DNA from: an uncultured bacterium
Lineage (GTDB): Bacteria > Bacteroidota > Ignavibacteria > UBA10030 > BY39
Assembly: GCA_937967455.1 (NCBI GenBank)
Contig: CALCJK010000001.1
Coordinates: 62,001 to 126,000, forward strand
DNA length: 64,000 nt
Direction of reading: 5' to 3'
Below the pieces are notes generated by a model. That model saw nothing but the letters and a program-made list of their open reading frames with translations, was not told where the DNA came from and did no database searches. The first letter of the stretch is position 1, and every line of letters starts with the position of its first letter. A program made the position numbers and the translations under genes. This document shows, one piece after another, positions 41,774 through 50,906 of the stretch.

Positions 41774-42805
41774 TTAGAACGAGAATTGGACAGTAAACCA
41801 CTGGTTTGCATCAAAAATATCAGTAACACGATAAGCATAATCCAAAGCAACACGAAAATTACCAAGTGGGATATTTAAACCCAGACCAAATGTTGGACCA
41901 AAAATATAGTCCGTTGTAAATTGTGACATTGCATACCCTCCCCTTAAATATAACATATTATCATAGTCATACTCCAAACCAAACCTGTATTCATCTGCAT
42001 CAAAATTTGCATTCTGGAAATTAGCCATTACCGAGATTTTATTCTTATCATTAATCAGATAAGGATATGCAATACCTATTTCCAATGTAGTTGGGAACTC
42101 AAATCCAGCAGAAACGATTCTCAAAGGTCTCTGACGGCTACCTGGTTCTACATTTGGTAAATTTACAAATCTTTCAAGATCAGGGCCATCATACTTCATC
42201 CCACCACCGATATTTTTCAGGGTCACGCCTAAGTTAATACCTGTTTCACCAGATCTGTATTGCACGCCGAAATCAAATGCTAAGCCGGATGCAGTGGATC
42301 TCATTATCTTTTCAGAGACCAGCTTTACTGTTGTACCACCATAAATCCGATCGGTGAATGCTCTTGAATATGTTAAACCAAATGTAAGATAAGTTGGAGT
42401 AAATGTTCCCCCTGTACCTTCGGGTTGAAACACAGTAGTAATAGGTATATCACCGAAACTCAGATTCCGTAGGGAAACAGCAAAAGTACCAACATCTCCA
42501 AAGTTTGAACTTACTGCAAAGTATTGTACACCGATGTCGGCAATATATGAAAGATGCGAAAACATTGCCTCAACACCAGAGCTGCGAGCAACACCAGCTG
42601 GATTCCAATATATTGCATCTACTCCAGTTGCATAAGCATTCATCGCACCTCCTAATGCAGTTCCTCTGGATCCGACAGGTATAAGCAGTTCAGTAGCACC
42701 TGCGGTTCCCATTCTATTTTTAGAGCCTGCAGATAATTGATCAAGACCAGCAATAAAAATTAATGCTGTTATTATTACTATTAAAACTGATTTTTTCGTT
42801 ATCAT
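41774..42805 (-). CDS. PorV/PorQ family outer membrane protein (copy 1)
   Basis: 'NRMGTAGATELLIPVGSRGTALGGAMNAYATGVDAIYWNPAGVARSS'; ends WFTVQFSF. AGGAGAG upstream of MITKKSV (42805) supports this start over 42859. Confidence 0.92.
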   Translation of the reverse strand: MITKKSVLIVIITALIFIAGLDQLSAGSKNRMGTAGATELLIPVGSRGTALGGAMNAYATGVDAIYWNPAGVARSSGVEAMFSHLSYIADIGVQYFAVSSNFGDVGTFAVSLRNLSFGDIPITTVFQPEGTGGTFTPTYLTFGLTYSRAFTDRIYGGTTVKLVSEKIMRSTASGLAFDFGVQYRSGETGINLGVTLKNIGGGMKYDGPDLERFVNLPNVEPGSRQRPLRIVSAGFEFPTTLEIGIAYPYLINDKNKISVMANFQNANFDADEYRFGLEYDYDNMLYLRGGYAMSQFTTDYIFGPTFGLGLNIPLGNFRVALDYAYRVTDIFDANQWFTVQFSF

Positions 42806-42857
42806 ATTTGTCTCTCCTAAATTTATTTTAGAGAATTTATTAAACTTTTTAATTAAC

Positions 42858-42891
42858 ATAGGTTCGATCTAAAATTATAGACCGAACCTGT
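42858..42891 (-). promoter_or_regulatory. intercistronic hairpin between exoprotein 1 and PorV copy 1
   Basis: AGGTTCG(a)TCTA / TAGA(c)CGAACCT inverted repeat with one mismatch and a 6-nt loop in the untranslated gap. Confidence 0.55.
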
Positions 42892-42898
42892 ATTTCAA

Positions 42899-45800
42899 TT
42901 AGAAGTTATCCAGTCTTTCTTCAGCCATGATTACGGCAACTTTTAGAATCTTAGTACCAATATCAAGCATATCTATATGAACTATGTACATACCACTTGC
43001 AACTGGTAGACCATTATTATTTTGTAAATCCCAATCTGTAGTGGTGTTTGAATCGTCCTTGTCGATCCTTCTTATTAGAGTACCCTGTAAATTGAAAATA
43101 CGAATTGTACATTTTGGAGGTAAATTAGTAAATCTCATAATACGACCGAATTGATTCCTTTCGTATTCACTTGCTCCAAAATATGGATTTGGAACAGCCA
43201 TTATCTTATCAACATCCTGTTTTGCAATCTCAATAGAAGAAGTTGGGACATAATTAGCACTACTAAAGAAAAAAGTATCCTTAGGAGCATTTACAAAGTT
43301 TGGTGTTATCGTTAACTTACCAACTGACTCATTCAAAGTATGTCCACTTCGAACCTGAGGCCAGAGGACAAATAACACATCAAACTCATCAGCATTGTTC
43401 AATAGGTCTCTACTTGTGTAATATGGATCGGGCGTAGCAGAATAATCACTCTTTAAAATAAATGTATATTCTCGACCACCTGTTGACGAATTATCTGGGT
43501 CCCAAGTTTCATTACCATTTGCAGGATTTCTATCACTCCAAGCAACATTTAATTGTCGAGGTGGGTCAGATGTGACATCCCATGCAGTAAATGGAACATC
43601 TACATAATCCTGATACAAATACCTTGTAGGTCCAGTGAATCTTACATATCTATATGCTTTTTGTGGATTAGCGGCATCAAAACGCAATTCAACTTTCACT
43701 AAATCACCCGCACCTAAATTAGAACCAAAAAAGTGGTTTCCTACAAAGATACCACCATCATCGTTGTCTCCACCTGCACCAGGCAAATCTCTCAACCAGA
43801 AATTCGTTTCAGGTGTCCAAAATGTTTGATCTACATTAATACCAGCTGGAGGACTTATAACTTTAACAAGCATCCCATCAATAATTGGGTACAAATCATT
43901 TCCTGATTGATTAGTCATATTCGAAACTTTAATTTCTCCAGTGGTTGTATTAATCAAGCTCCACACGAATTCATTAGTTACAGCATCAACTGTAAATACA
44001 ACTTTATAAGAATCACCTTTAATTTTTCTTGGATCAACCACAATCGGTACAACTTTGCCATCGCTCAAGAATGTAGCCGAACGATGCTCAACACCTTTTA
44101 CAGTATCACCGTAACTCGATGCATACCTTGTACCGGGCGTTTTAGTTGGTCTAATTCTCATAATATTTTTTGAACTTTCGAGAGTCTTTGGTACACTCTC
44201 TTTGTTGTATGTATATGTTGTGACAGCAAAATAATAATCCTTGCCGTTTACAATTGGATTATTAGTAAGGAAATCTTTTGTAATTGATATACTTCGTTTT
44301 AATCCATTATCACTTCCAAATTTTACAGGTCTATTCACAAAGGTGCCTAAGGTTGGATCGAATACATCATCATATATAATCATCACATTATTTTTAATGT
44401 CAAAAGTGGCTACAATTTTTTCATCACTTCCAGAAATATTAGAATATTGATATACAACGTAACCTTCAAATTCGTAATATGGATCTGGATCTCCTGCTGC
44501 ATCTGCCAGTGGATCAAATGTTTTTGTTTCTTCAATTGCAGATGCAAATTCGTGATCAATGCCCCAATTTAATATTATCTGATTGTCCAGAGCTATTGCT
44601 TCAGTCTTTGGAGAAACGGGTGGAGCAGCAAGTTTGAAGTTTAAATCATATGCAGTTTGTGCAACTAAATCTGCTTGTTTAAGTGCATTGACACTTTGCA
44701 AATAGTCTGAACCTAAAGCGATTAAATTTCCTGCAACAATTTCTTGCGTATCTCCGGGTGCCATTGTAAATGGTCCTGAACTCATTAAGAATCTTCGATC
44801 ACCGCCAGGCCCTTGTTCAATCCAGTTTGTAGCTGGATCATAGGGTTTAGTTGGATCACCTGGGAACATAAAATCTGCTGGATTACCAAGTGGATCTGTT
44901 ATCTTTACACCGTTGCGATCATATGCACGCATATAATTATATACCTCTTGACCAGTTTGAGGATTTCCAAGTGGTGAGGTATCATTGTTGTATTTGACAA
45001 ACGATGTCATTTTTAAATTTTTATAGTTAGGTATTAATTTCCCAGATACATACGCAGTATCTCCAGGTGATGGAACAATTGGTCCCTGGAAGAAATCAAA
45101 ACCGGTTGCAGGTGGTACTCCGTAAACACCATCAATTGCGTCATAATTGTAGGTATAGCCCAATCCAAGCGTTGTATCACAACCATCATAATCATCCCCA
45201 GAATCTCCAAGATCAATATCTGTCCATATTGTGATATAAGTGTCTTTAAGTGTTTTACCACCCTTATTAATAATTTTCCATTTATAGAATATAGTATTTC
45301 CAAGAGCGTCGGAACGAGCATATGCAAAAGCAGTTAACTGTACTTCTATACCAAGTGGAGGAGTTAACATATTTGTGTGGACAGATGGATCGTTGTCGTT
45401 AAATACACACCAAATAGTTTGATCTCCAAGAAGTTCAGGAGTATCAATACCTGGGTCCCAAACACCATTCCCATTTACATCAATCCATGGTGCACCATCT
45501 TCTACAGGCCAGTTGGCATAATCGGGATTGTTTTCAGCGTTATCACCTCTTGATATTTTATACATCTTCCATCTGTCATCAGCTGGGTTTATGCCTACAC
45601 CTATTGGACCTGCAATATATTCATACGAATATTCTGCAACAGCAACACATACCTGTCCGGTAGCACTATCAATAGCACCAACCCAGATACCTGAAGCATA
45701 ATTTGCAGTATTTCCGCTTCCTTTGGGCCATTCAAAACCCGCGTTACCTGTTCCAGGGTCACGATTAAATGAACCGTTATTACGAATAAAAGTTGAAATG

Positions 45801-45955
45801 TTATTAATATCCATTTTAATGTAATCACCCACAACACCGGGTTTTTGTTGTTTTTGACCTAATTTATCAGCAGAGGCAAGATTGTTATTTACAAGAAACA
45901 ACAAAATTGCCAGGCTTAAAAATATTGTTGCTAGATAATTAATTTTCTTTCTCAT
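42899..45955 (-). CDS. giant secreted protein with T9SS-type C-terminal sorting domain (exoprotein 1)
   Basis: 1018 aa; signal peptide; C-terminus 'IMAVPNPYFGASEYERNQFGRIMRFTNLPPKCTIRIFNLQGTLIRRIDKDDSNTTTDWDLQNNNGLPVASGMYIVHIDMLDIGTKILKVAVIMAEERLDNF'. Confidence 0.88.
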   Translation of the reverse strand: MRKKINYLATIFLSLAILLFLVNNNLASADKLGQKQQKPGVVGDYIKMDINNISTFIRNNGSFNRDPGTGNAGFEWPKGSGNTANYASGIWVGAIDSATGQVCVAVAEYSYEYIAGPIGVGINPADDRWKMYKISRGDNAENNPDYANWPVEDGAPWIDVNGNGVWDPGIDTPELLGDQTIWCVFNDNDPSVHTNMLTPPLGIEVQLTAFAYARSDALGNTIFYKWKIINKGGKTLKDTYITIWTDIDLGDSGDDYDGCDTTLGLGYTYNYDAIDGVYGVPPATGFDFFQGPIVPSPGDTAYVSGKLIPNYKNLKMTSFVKYNNDTSPLGNPQTGQEVYNYMRAYDRNGVKITDPLGNPADFMFPGDPTKPYDPATNWIEQGPGGDRRFLMSSGPFTMAPGDTQEIVAGNLIALGSDYLQSVNALKQADLVAQTAYDLNFKLAAPPVSPKTEAIALDNQIILNWGIDHEFASAIEETKTFDPLADAAGDPDPYYEFEGYVVYQYSNISGSDEKIVATFDIKNNVMIIYDDVFDPTLGTFVNRPVKFGSDNGLKRSISITKDFLTNNPIVNGKDYYFAVTTYTYNKESVPKTLESSKNIMRIRPTKTPGTRYASSYGDTVKGVEHRSATFLSDGKVVPIVVDPRKIKGDSYKVVFTVDAVTNEFVWSLINTTTGEIKVSNMTNQSGNDLYPIIDGMLVKVISPPAGINVDQTFWTPETNFWLRDLPGAGGDNDDGGIFVGNHFFGSNLGAGDLVKVELRFDAANPQKAYRYVRFTGPTRYLYQDYVDVPFTAWDVTSDPPRQLNVAWSDRNPANGNETWDPDNSSTGGREYTFILKSDYSATPDPYYTSRDLLNNADEFDVLFVLWPQVRSGHTLNESVGKLTITPNFVNAPKDTFFFSSANYVPTSSIEIAKQDVDKIMAVPNPYFGASEYERNQFGRIMRFTNLPPKCTIRIFNLQGTLIRRIDKDDSNTTTDWDLQNNNGLPVASGMYIVHIDMLDIGTKILKVAVIMAEERLDNF

Positions 45956-45998
45956 ATTTTTTTCTCCTTCAAGAAATTTTTATCTTGATACATTTTTT

Positions 45999-48818
45999 TT
46001 AGTAATACAATCTTATACCAAATCTCATCTGTGCTGGCAAACCATAATTTGCTGGGTTATTTTCCCTAGCTCTGAATATATCCACAGCTTCTTGACCATA
46101 CAACTGTGACCACTCAATACCCTCACGAGTAGAGAGCCATCCGGAATTATTTGGTTCACCTGTACCTCTATAAACACCAAATACATTCTTTGCATCTAAA
46201 ACATTGATCCACCACAGATATATATTTGCCGAGATGTTTTGGAAATTAAATGTTCTATCAATTTTTAAATCCAGGCGGAAATTCCAAGGTGTGTATGCTT
46301 GATTAACCGCACCAGTTGGTCGGATTTCTGTCACACCACCAAAGAAAGGATTGTAAATTATAGATTGTGTATAAGGCACACCGCTGTTAAATGCAAATAG
46401 TGCATTTATTCCAAATTTTTCGAGTGGATAAATATCCCCAAATTTTGGTCCCTCATTGGCTCCTAATCGATAATCTATATTCACACTACCATTATGACGA
46501 CGATCAAAATCAAGTGGAGCAATTAACTTCGGATTTTCAGTTTGTATCCACGCTATTCTCGACTGTGTAAGTGGATCAGAACCAGTACCCATTGCATAAG
46601 ATAATGTATAGTTAACAGTAGCTGCAAAATTTTTGGTTCTTCTTAATTCAAAAATTATATCAAACCCTTTGATAGTGCCATAATCAGTGTTGATATAAGA
46701 TTCGTAACCATTTGGATAGCCAGGTTGAATATTACGAGATTGGATAAGATCTTTTACTTCTTTATAAAATGCTGTAATACTTATTGCTGCTTGATCAGTA
46801 ATCATCTGGCGGAATCCAAATTCGTAAGCGATAGTTTTCTCGGGTTTTAGATTCGGATTTGGAATCTTTGTAGAAAATGGTGCATCCACAATCATTCTGT
46901 TTAACCAGGTCTTGCTTGCAAGCACATATTGTAATGGTGGTTGTGCCAGGAAGATTCCATATTGAGCATGGAAAACAGCTCTATCTGTAATTGGGAATGA
47001 GAATCCCAATCTTGGGCTGACTGTTACAGTGGCTTTTGAATCTTCAATATCATCTGGATCGAAGACACCACCACCTGGGGTTCCTCTTTGACCATAAGGA
47101 TTATATGGGTCTTTAAAAACCTTTTCATTCGCATCGAAATAATCCAAACGTGCACCAATATTTAATACTAAATCACTATACTCAATTTTATCCTGTAAAT
47201 ATAATGCACCATAAACTGGATGTTTTGGTCCCTCTTTTTTATCATTACCATCCACAAAGAAATTGTCATCACCCGACACTTCTTCAGAACCATCATAAGT
47301 GTAACCATAATATTCAACATTATTTGCCCTATACAATCTCCAGAGTGCATCAGGCGCTGTGGAAGTGGTACCTATTGCTAATCCCATCGGATTAACAGTA
47401 AATCTTCTTATGATATAATATCTATACTCACCTCCTAATTTAAGGAGATGATTACCTTGTTGACTTGTAATGTCACCATTAAATCCAATATATTCCGATT
47501 TTGATTTCGTAAAACGATCTAGTACATGTCCCTTTGGAGCAATTGTACTATAAACTGCACCAGGATTTGTAGCTTGTGAGGATAGGTAAGGATTTATTGC
47601 AGTATCACCATATGCTAATAAATTATCGAACCATCGCCCATCTCCGGATTTTAGATCTTCTCTAAAATAGCTGATCTGTGCAGTATAAAAAGTTTTAGGA
47701 TCAATATTTTGTGTAAATTTAAAATAACCCGAATAAGTAGCATTATCAAATCTTTGATGATTTTCCCAAGCTCGAAATCTTCTAAAATTATCCCAGTTAT
47801 TTCCAACTCTACCGTAATAATATCCGCCGAATAGCATTTGAATTTCCGGAATTGGTTTAGCACTCAACTTACCATTAAAATTCCAGCTTGAAAGAGAGCT
47901 ATTTGGTTTTACTCCACCTATTGCACGCGGATCATTATCTCTTAAAAATTGTCTCTCCGCTGCAATAAAAACAGTAAGGAGATCTTTACCAGGAATAATT
48001 GGACCACCAAAAGTAGCATTGTATACATTATAACCAAACGAAGTATAAGTGTTGAATATTTTTTCACCTGGTTTAATAAGGTTATCAGTAATTGCTTCAA
48101 ATGAACCGAAATAGTTTGTTCTTGCTTGTCGAGTTGTTAAACTAACTAAACCGGACATAGCAGAACCATATTCTGCATTAAATCCCCCAGTTTGAACCTG
48201 TAATTCTTCAATTGAATTAGTATTTAAGTTTGCAAAAGAGGCACTACCTGTACCGGCAAGTGGATTATTAACTGCAACACCATCAACGTAGTAGGCAACC
48301 TCATTGGGTCTCCCACCTCTTATATACAAATTATTTGAACCTTCGTTTTGCACTACTGAAGCTTGTACACCTACAACATTTACCGCACCTCTTATTGGGA
48401 GATTGGCAATTTCCTCGTAGGTTTGAGTTCTTACAGTATTTGTGTAGTCTTTTTGAATGAGTGGTCTTTCAGCAACTATTTGTACTTCCTTTAACTCAAT
48501 AGACTCTTCAACTAGGGAAAAATTAATCTCAGTTGTAAAATCTGCTGATACTTTAACATTAGAGATCGTTACTTCTCGGTAACCAACATAAGACGCACGT
48601 AGTGTATATGTCCCAGGAGGAACATTAAGAATAAAATAGCTGCCATCTACACCTGATGCTGCACCCATCGAGGTACCAACTATCAGAATATTAACTCCAA
48701 CAAGTGGTTCGCCGCTCGATTTATCAGTAACTTGACCAGCAATTTTACCGGGTCCAGCAAAAGCAAGGCTTGAAATCGTAAAGACGAGCAAACTAAATAA
48801 TAACAATTTACGTATCAT
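45999..48818 (-). CDS. TonB-dependent receptor with N-terminal carboxypeptidase-regulatory-like domain (copy 1)
   Basis: 'GKIAGQVTDKSSGEPLVGVNILIVGTSMGAASGVDGSYFILNVPPGTYTLRASYVGYRE', 'LYIRGGRPNEVAYYVDGVAVNNPL', 'GGFNAEYGSAMSGLVSLTTRQ'. GGAGG before ATG at 48818 (M5 of track ORF). Confidence 0.93.
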   Translation of the reverse strand: MIRKLLLFSLLVFTISSLAFAGPGKIAGQVTDKSSGEPLVGVNILIVGTSMGAASGVDGSYFILNVPPGTYTLRASYVGYREVTISNVKVSADFTTEINFSLVEESIELKEVQIVAERPLIQKDYTNTVRTQTYEEIANLPIRGAVNVVGVQASVVQNEGSNNLYIRGGRPNEVAYYVDGVAVNNPLAGTGSASFANLNTNSIEELQVQTGGFNAEYGSAMSGLVSLTTRQARTNYFGSFEAITDNLIKPGEKIFNTYTSFGYNVYNATFGGPIIPGKDLLTVFIAAERQFLRDNDPRAIGGVKPNSSLSSWNFNGKLSAKPIPEIQMLFGGYYYGRVGNNWDNFRRFRAWENHQRFDNATYSGYFKFTQNIDPKTFYTAQISYFREDLKSGDGRWFDNLLAYGDTAINPYLSSQATNPGAVYSTIAPKGHVLDRFTKSKSEYIGFNGDITSQQGNHLLKLGGEYRYYIIRRFTVNPMGLAIGTTSTAPDALWRLYRANNVEYYGYTYDGSEEVSGDDNFFVDGNDKKEGPKHPVYGALYLQDKIEYSDLVLNIGARLDYFDANEKVFKDPYNPYGQRGTPGGGVFDPDDIEDSKATVTVSPRLGFSFPITDRAVFHAQYGIFLAQPPLQYVLASKTWLNRMIVDAPFSTKIPNPNLKPEKTIAYEFGFRQMITDQAAISITAFYKEVKDLIQSRNIQPGYPNGYESYINTDYGTIKGFDIIFELRRTKNFAATVNYTLSYAMGTGSDPLTQSRIAWIQTENPKLIAPLDFDRRHNGSVNIDYRLGANEGPKFGDIYPLEKFGINALFAFNSGVPYTQSIIYNPFFGGVTEIRPTGAVNQAYTPWNFRLDLKIDRTFNFQNISANIYLWWINVLDAKNVFGVYRGTGEPNNSGWLSTREGIEWSQLYGQEAVDIFRARENNPANYGLPAQMRFGIRLYY

Positions 48819-48996
48819 ATAAACCTCCATTAATTTGTTAAAAGGTTAATTATTTTTTGAATTGAAAAATTTGAAATATTAAAATCGCCTATACATCTGA
48901 CGATCCCAGAAATTTTATTATGAATGGGTTTTTTTAGAATGTGTAACAATAGACTATATTTGAATCCTAAATTGTTTTACTATTTATTTCAATGAA

Positions 48997-49025
48997 AATA
49001 TAATAAATAAATTTGATTATGTCAA
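48997..49025 (-). promoter_or_regulatory. sigma70-type promoter upstream of module 1
   Basis: Minus strand TTGACA-N17-TATATT with exact -35 and 5/6 -10 match, ~170 nt upstream of the receptor start, in a non-coding gap. Confidence 0.65.
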
Positions 49026-49346
49026 GTATTTCATTAAAAAAAGTTTAGATTTAGCTTATAAATATAACAAATACACTTATAGCCAACAGCTCGAATATAA
49101 AAATTGCTTATTTTAAGAGATTTTAAGCACTTTTATATGTTAAATAATCAGCCTATTAGAATGATAGTATTTCTATCTATCTAATTTTAATTTTTAACCC
49201 AAACTGCATAGGACGATTTTCTCCCATAAACACCTTTTATTTTGATTATTTGAGGCTTTAGGTTTGTTCGATGTCAAATTCAAAAATAATTGGGCTGTCC
49301 AATTGCAATATATATTCAAATCATTTTGTCCCTTTGGAAAAATAAA

Positions 49347-49375
49347 AAGGCACAAAGAAGTTATCTTTGTGCCTT
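49347..49375 (-). terminator. rho-independent terminator after rplQ
   Basis: Minus strand AAGGCACAAAGA-TAACT-TCTTTGTGCCTT followed by TTTATTTTT; 12-bp stem. Confidence 0.9.
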
Positions 49376-49391
49376 GGTAACCAGATTAGTT

Positions 49392-49886
49392 TTAAGCTGT
49401 TTGTTCAGATTCAGTTTTAGCAGTTGATTTCTCTTTTTTCTTCCAGCCCTTCTTTTCTTGCTTTAATTTAGTTTCTGATTTAGGTTTTTCCTTTACAACA
49501 TTAAAATCGACAAGCTCAAGTATGCCAAGAGGCGCTGCATCTCCAAGGCGTTGTCCAAGTTTTATGATTCGAGTATAACCGCCTGGACGCTGAGCAACCT
49601 TTGGAGCAATTTCAGTGAATAATTCCTTAACCACTTCTCTGTCTTTAATATATTTTGAAATTAACCTACGTGCATGAATATCTTTCTTATTGTTTTCATT
49701 TTCTTTAGTAAGAGCATTCTTAGCACGTGTAATTAACCTTTCAACAAAAGGTCGGACTTCTTTTGCTTTTGCAAGTGTAGTTTGAATTTTCTTATGCCTG
49801 ATTAACTCAGTTGCAAGTGTATTTAAAAGTGCTTTACGATGACTGGCTGTTCGTTTGAGTTTTCTACCGGATTTTCTATGTCGCAT
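49392..49886 (-). CDS. rplQ: 50S ribosomal protein L17 (lysine-rich C-terminal extension)
   Basis: 'MRHRKSGRKLKRTASHRKALLNTLATELIRHKKIQTTLAKAKEVRPFVERLI'. Confidence 0.97.
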   Translation of the reverse strand: MRHRKSGRKLKRTASHRKALLNTLATELIRHKKIQTTLAKAKEVRPFVERLITRAKNALTKENENNKKDIHARRLISKYIKDREVVKELFTEIAPKVAQRPGGYTRIIKLGQRLGDAAPLGILELVDFNVVKEKPKSETKLKQEKKGWKKKEKSTAKTESEQTA

Positions 49887-49907
49887 ATATTTTCCTGATT
49901 TATTACT

Positions 49908-50882
49908 TTATTCGTTTAAATATTTGTCAACATCCATACCGAAAGTAAGTCCGTATTCTTCGACAATTTCGGTAAGTTCAGATAATGATTTTCTTCCAAA
50001 GTTTTTAAATTTCATCAATTGAGAAATATCCAAGCGTACAAGGTCGCCAAGTGTTTGAATATTCCCAGATCGCAATACATTATGGGAACGCACAGATAAT
50101 TCCAATTCTTCTATTGGAGTTTTTAAGATTGCTCTAATTCGAGCTATTTCTGCATCGCTTTCACCACTTACAGTTTCACTCATCAAACGTGTAAAATAAT
50201 CAATATGATTTTTCATTATATGAGCAGCTTCTACTACCGCATTATCTGGTGTTATAGAACCATCTGTTTGAACCTCGAGAATCAACTTTTCAAAATCAGT
50301 TTGTTGACCTACTCTTGTTGGTTCAATAGTGTATTTTACATTCACTATCGGGGAGTATATTGCATCAATTGGAATGAGTCCCAAAGTTTGTTCAGGTTGG
50401 GGGTATTCTTCTGCTGGTACAAATCCCCTACCATATCCTATATACAAATCCATTTTTAAGGTTGCATCTTTCTCTAATGTCGCAAAGTATTGTTCTGGAT
50501 TTAATATTTCAATGTCGTCAGTAAATTTTTGAATATCTCCTGCAGTAAAACTTTTTGGACCTTCCAATGAGATGGAAATCTTTGAGGTCTTTTTATTTAT
50601 TACTTTAATTCTTATAGCTTTTATATTTAGAATCAATTCAGTGACATCTTCTTTAACACCAGGGATAGTAGAAAATTCATGCAAAACACCTTTTATATGT
50701 ATCGCATTAAAGGCAAAACCCGATAAAGATGAGAGCAATACTCTACGGAGGGAATTTCCTATCGTTACCCCAAATCCTTTTTCGAGTGGTTGTAAAATAA
50801 ATTTTCCATACTTATTTGTGTATGTATTACTATCAATCTCCAGCTTATCTGGCATATGCAAATTAATTGTGGCCTTATCCAT
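49908..50882 (-). CDS. rpoA: DNA-directed RNA polymerase subunit alpha
   Basis: 'GFGVTIGNSLRRVLLSSLSG', C-terminal 'LELSVRSHNVLRSGNIQTLGDLV'. Confidence 0.98.
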   Translation of the reverse strand: MDKATINLHMPDKLEIDSNTYTNKYGKFILQPLEKGFGVTIGNSLRRVLLSSLSGFAFNAIHIKGVLHEFSTIPGVKEDVTELILNIKAIRIKVINKKTSKISISLEGPKSFTAGDIQKFTDDIEILNPEQYFATLEKDATLKMDLYIGYGRGFVPAEEYPQPEQTLGLIPIDAIYSPIVNVKYTIEPTRVGQQTDFEKLILEVQTDGSITPDNAVVEAAHIMKNHIDYFTRLMSETVSGESDAEIARIRAILKTPIEELELSVRSHNVLRSGNIQTLGDLVRLDISQLMKFKNFGRKSLSELTEIVEEYGLTFGMDVDKYLNE

Positions 50883-50906
50883 ATCAATCTCCTAATTTTC
50901 TTAATA

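Noticed and set aside
45034-45837. Minus-strand out-of-frame ORFs (45034-45327, 45601-45837) inside exoprotein 1
   Set aside because: Alternate-frame ORFs within a long coding frame; the conserved signature is in the main frame.
38401-48818. Calling the receptors SusC and the exoproteins SusD
   Set aside because: The exoproteins lack a lipobox and SusD/RagB motifs and instead carry a T9SS-like C-terminal domain.
28024-49346. CRISPR array, phage or transposon in the accessory region
   Set aside because: No direct-repeat/spacer periodicity, no Cas, integrase, transposase or phage structural motifs seen; the repetition is at the level of paralogous genes.
48841-49346. Hidden small gene in the ~500-nt gap between module 1 and rplQ
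   Set aside because: Only very short ORFs (e.g. a 24-aa plus-strand frame) without start-signal or family support; the gap is better explained by promoter, leader and terminator.
50205-50532. Plus-strand ORFs antisense to rpoA
   Set aside because: rpoA is intact and essential; no evidence of antisense coding.
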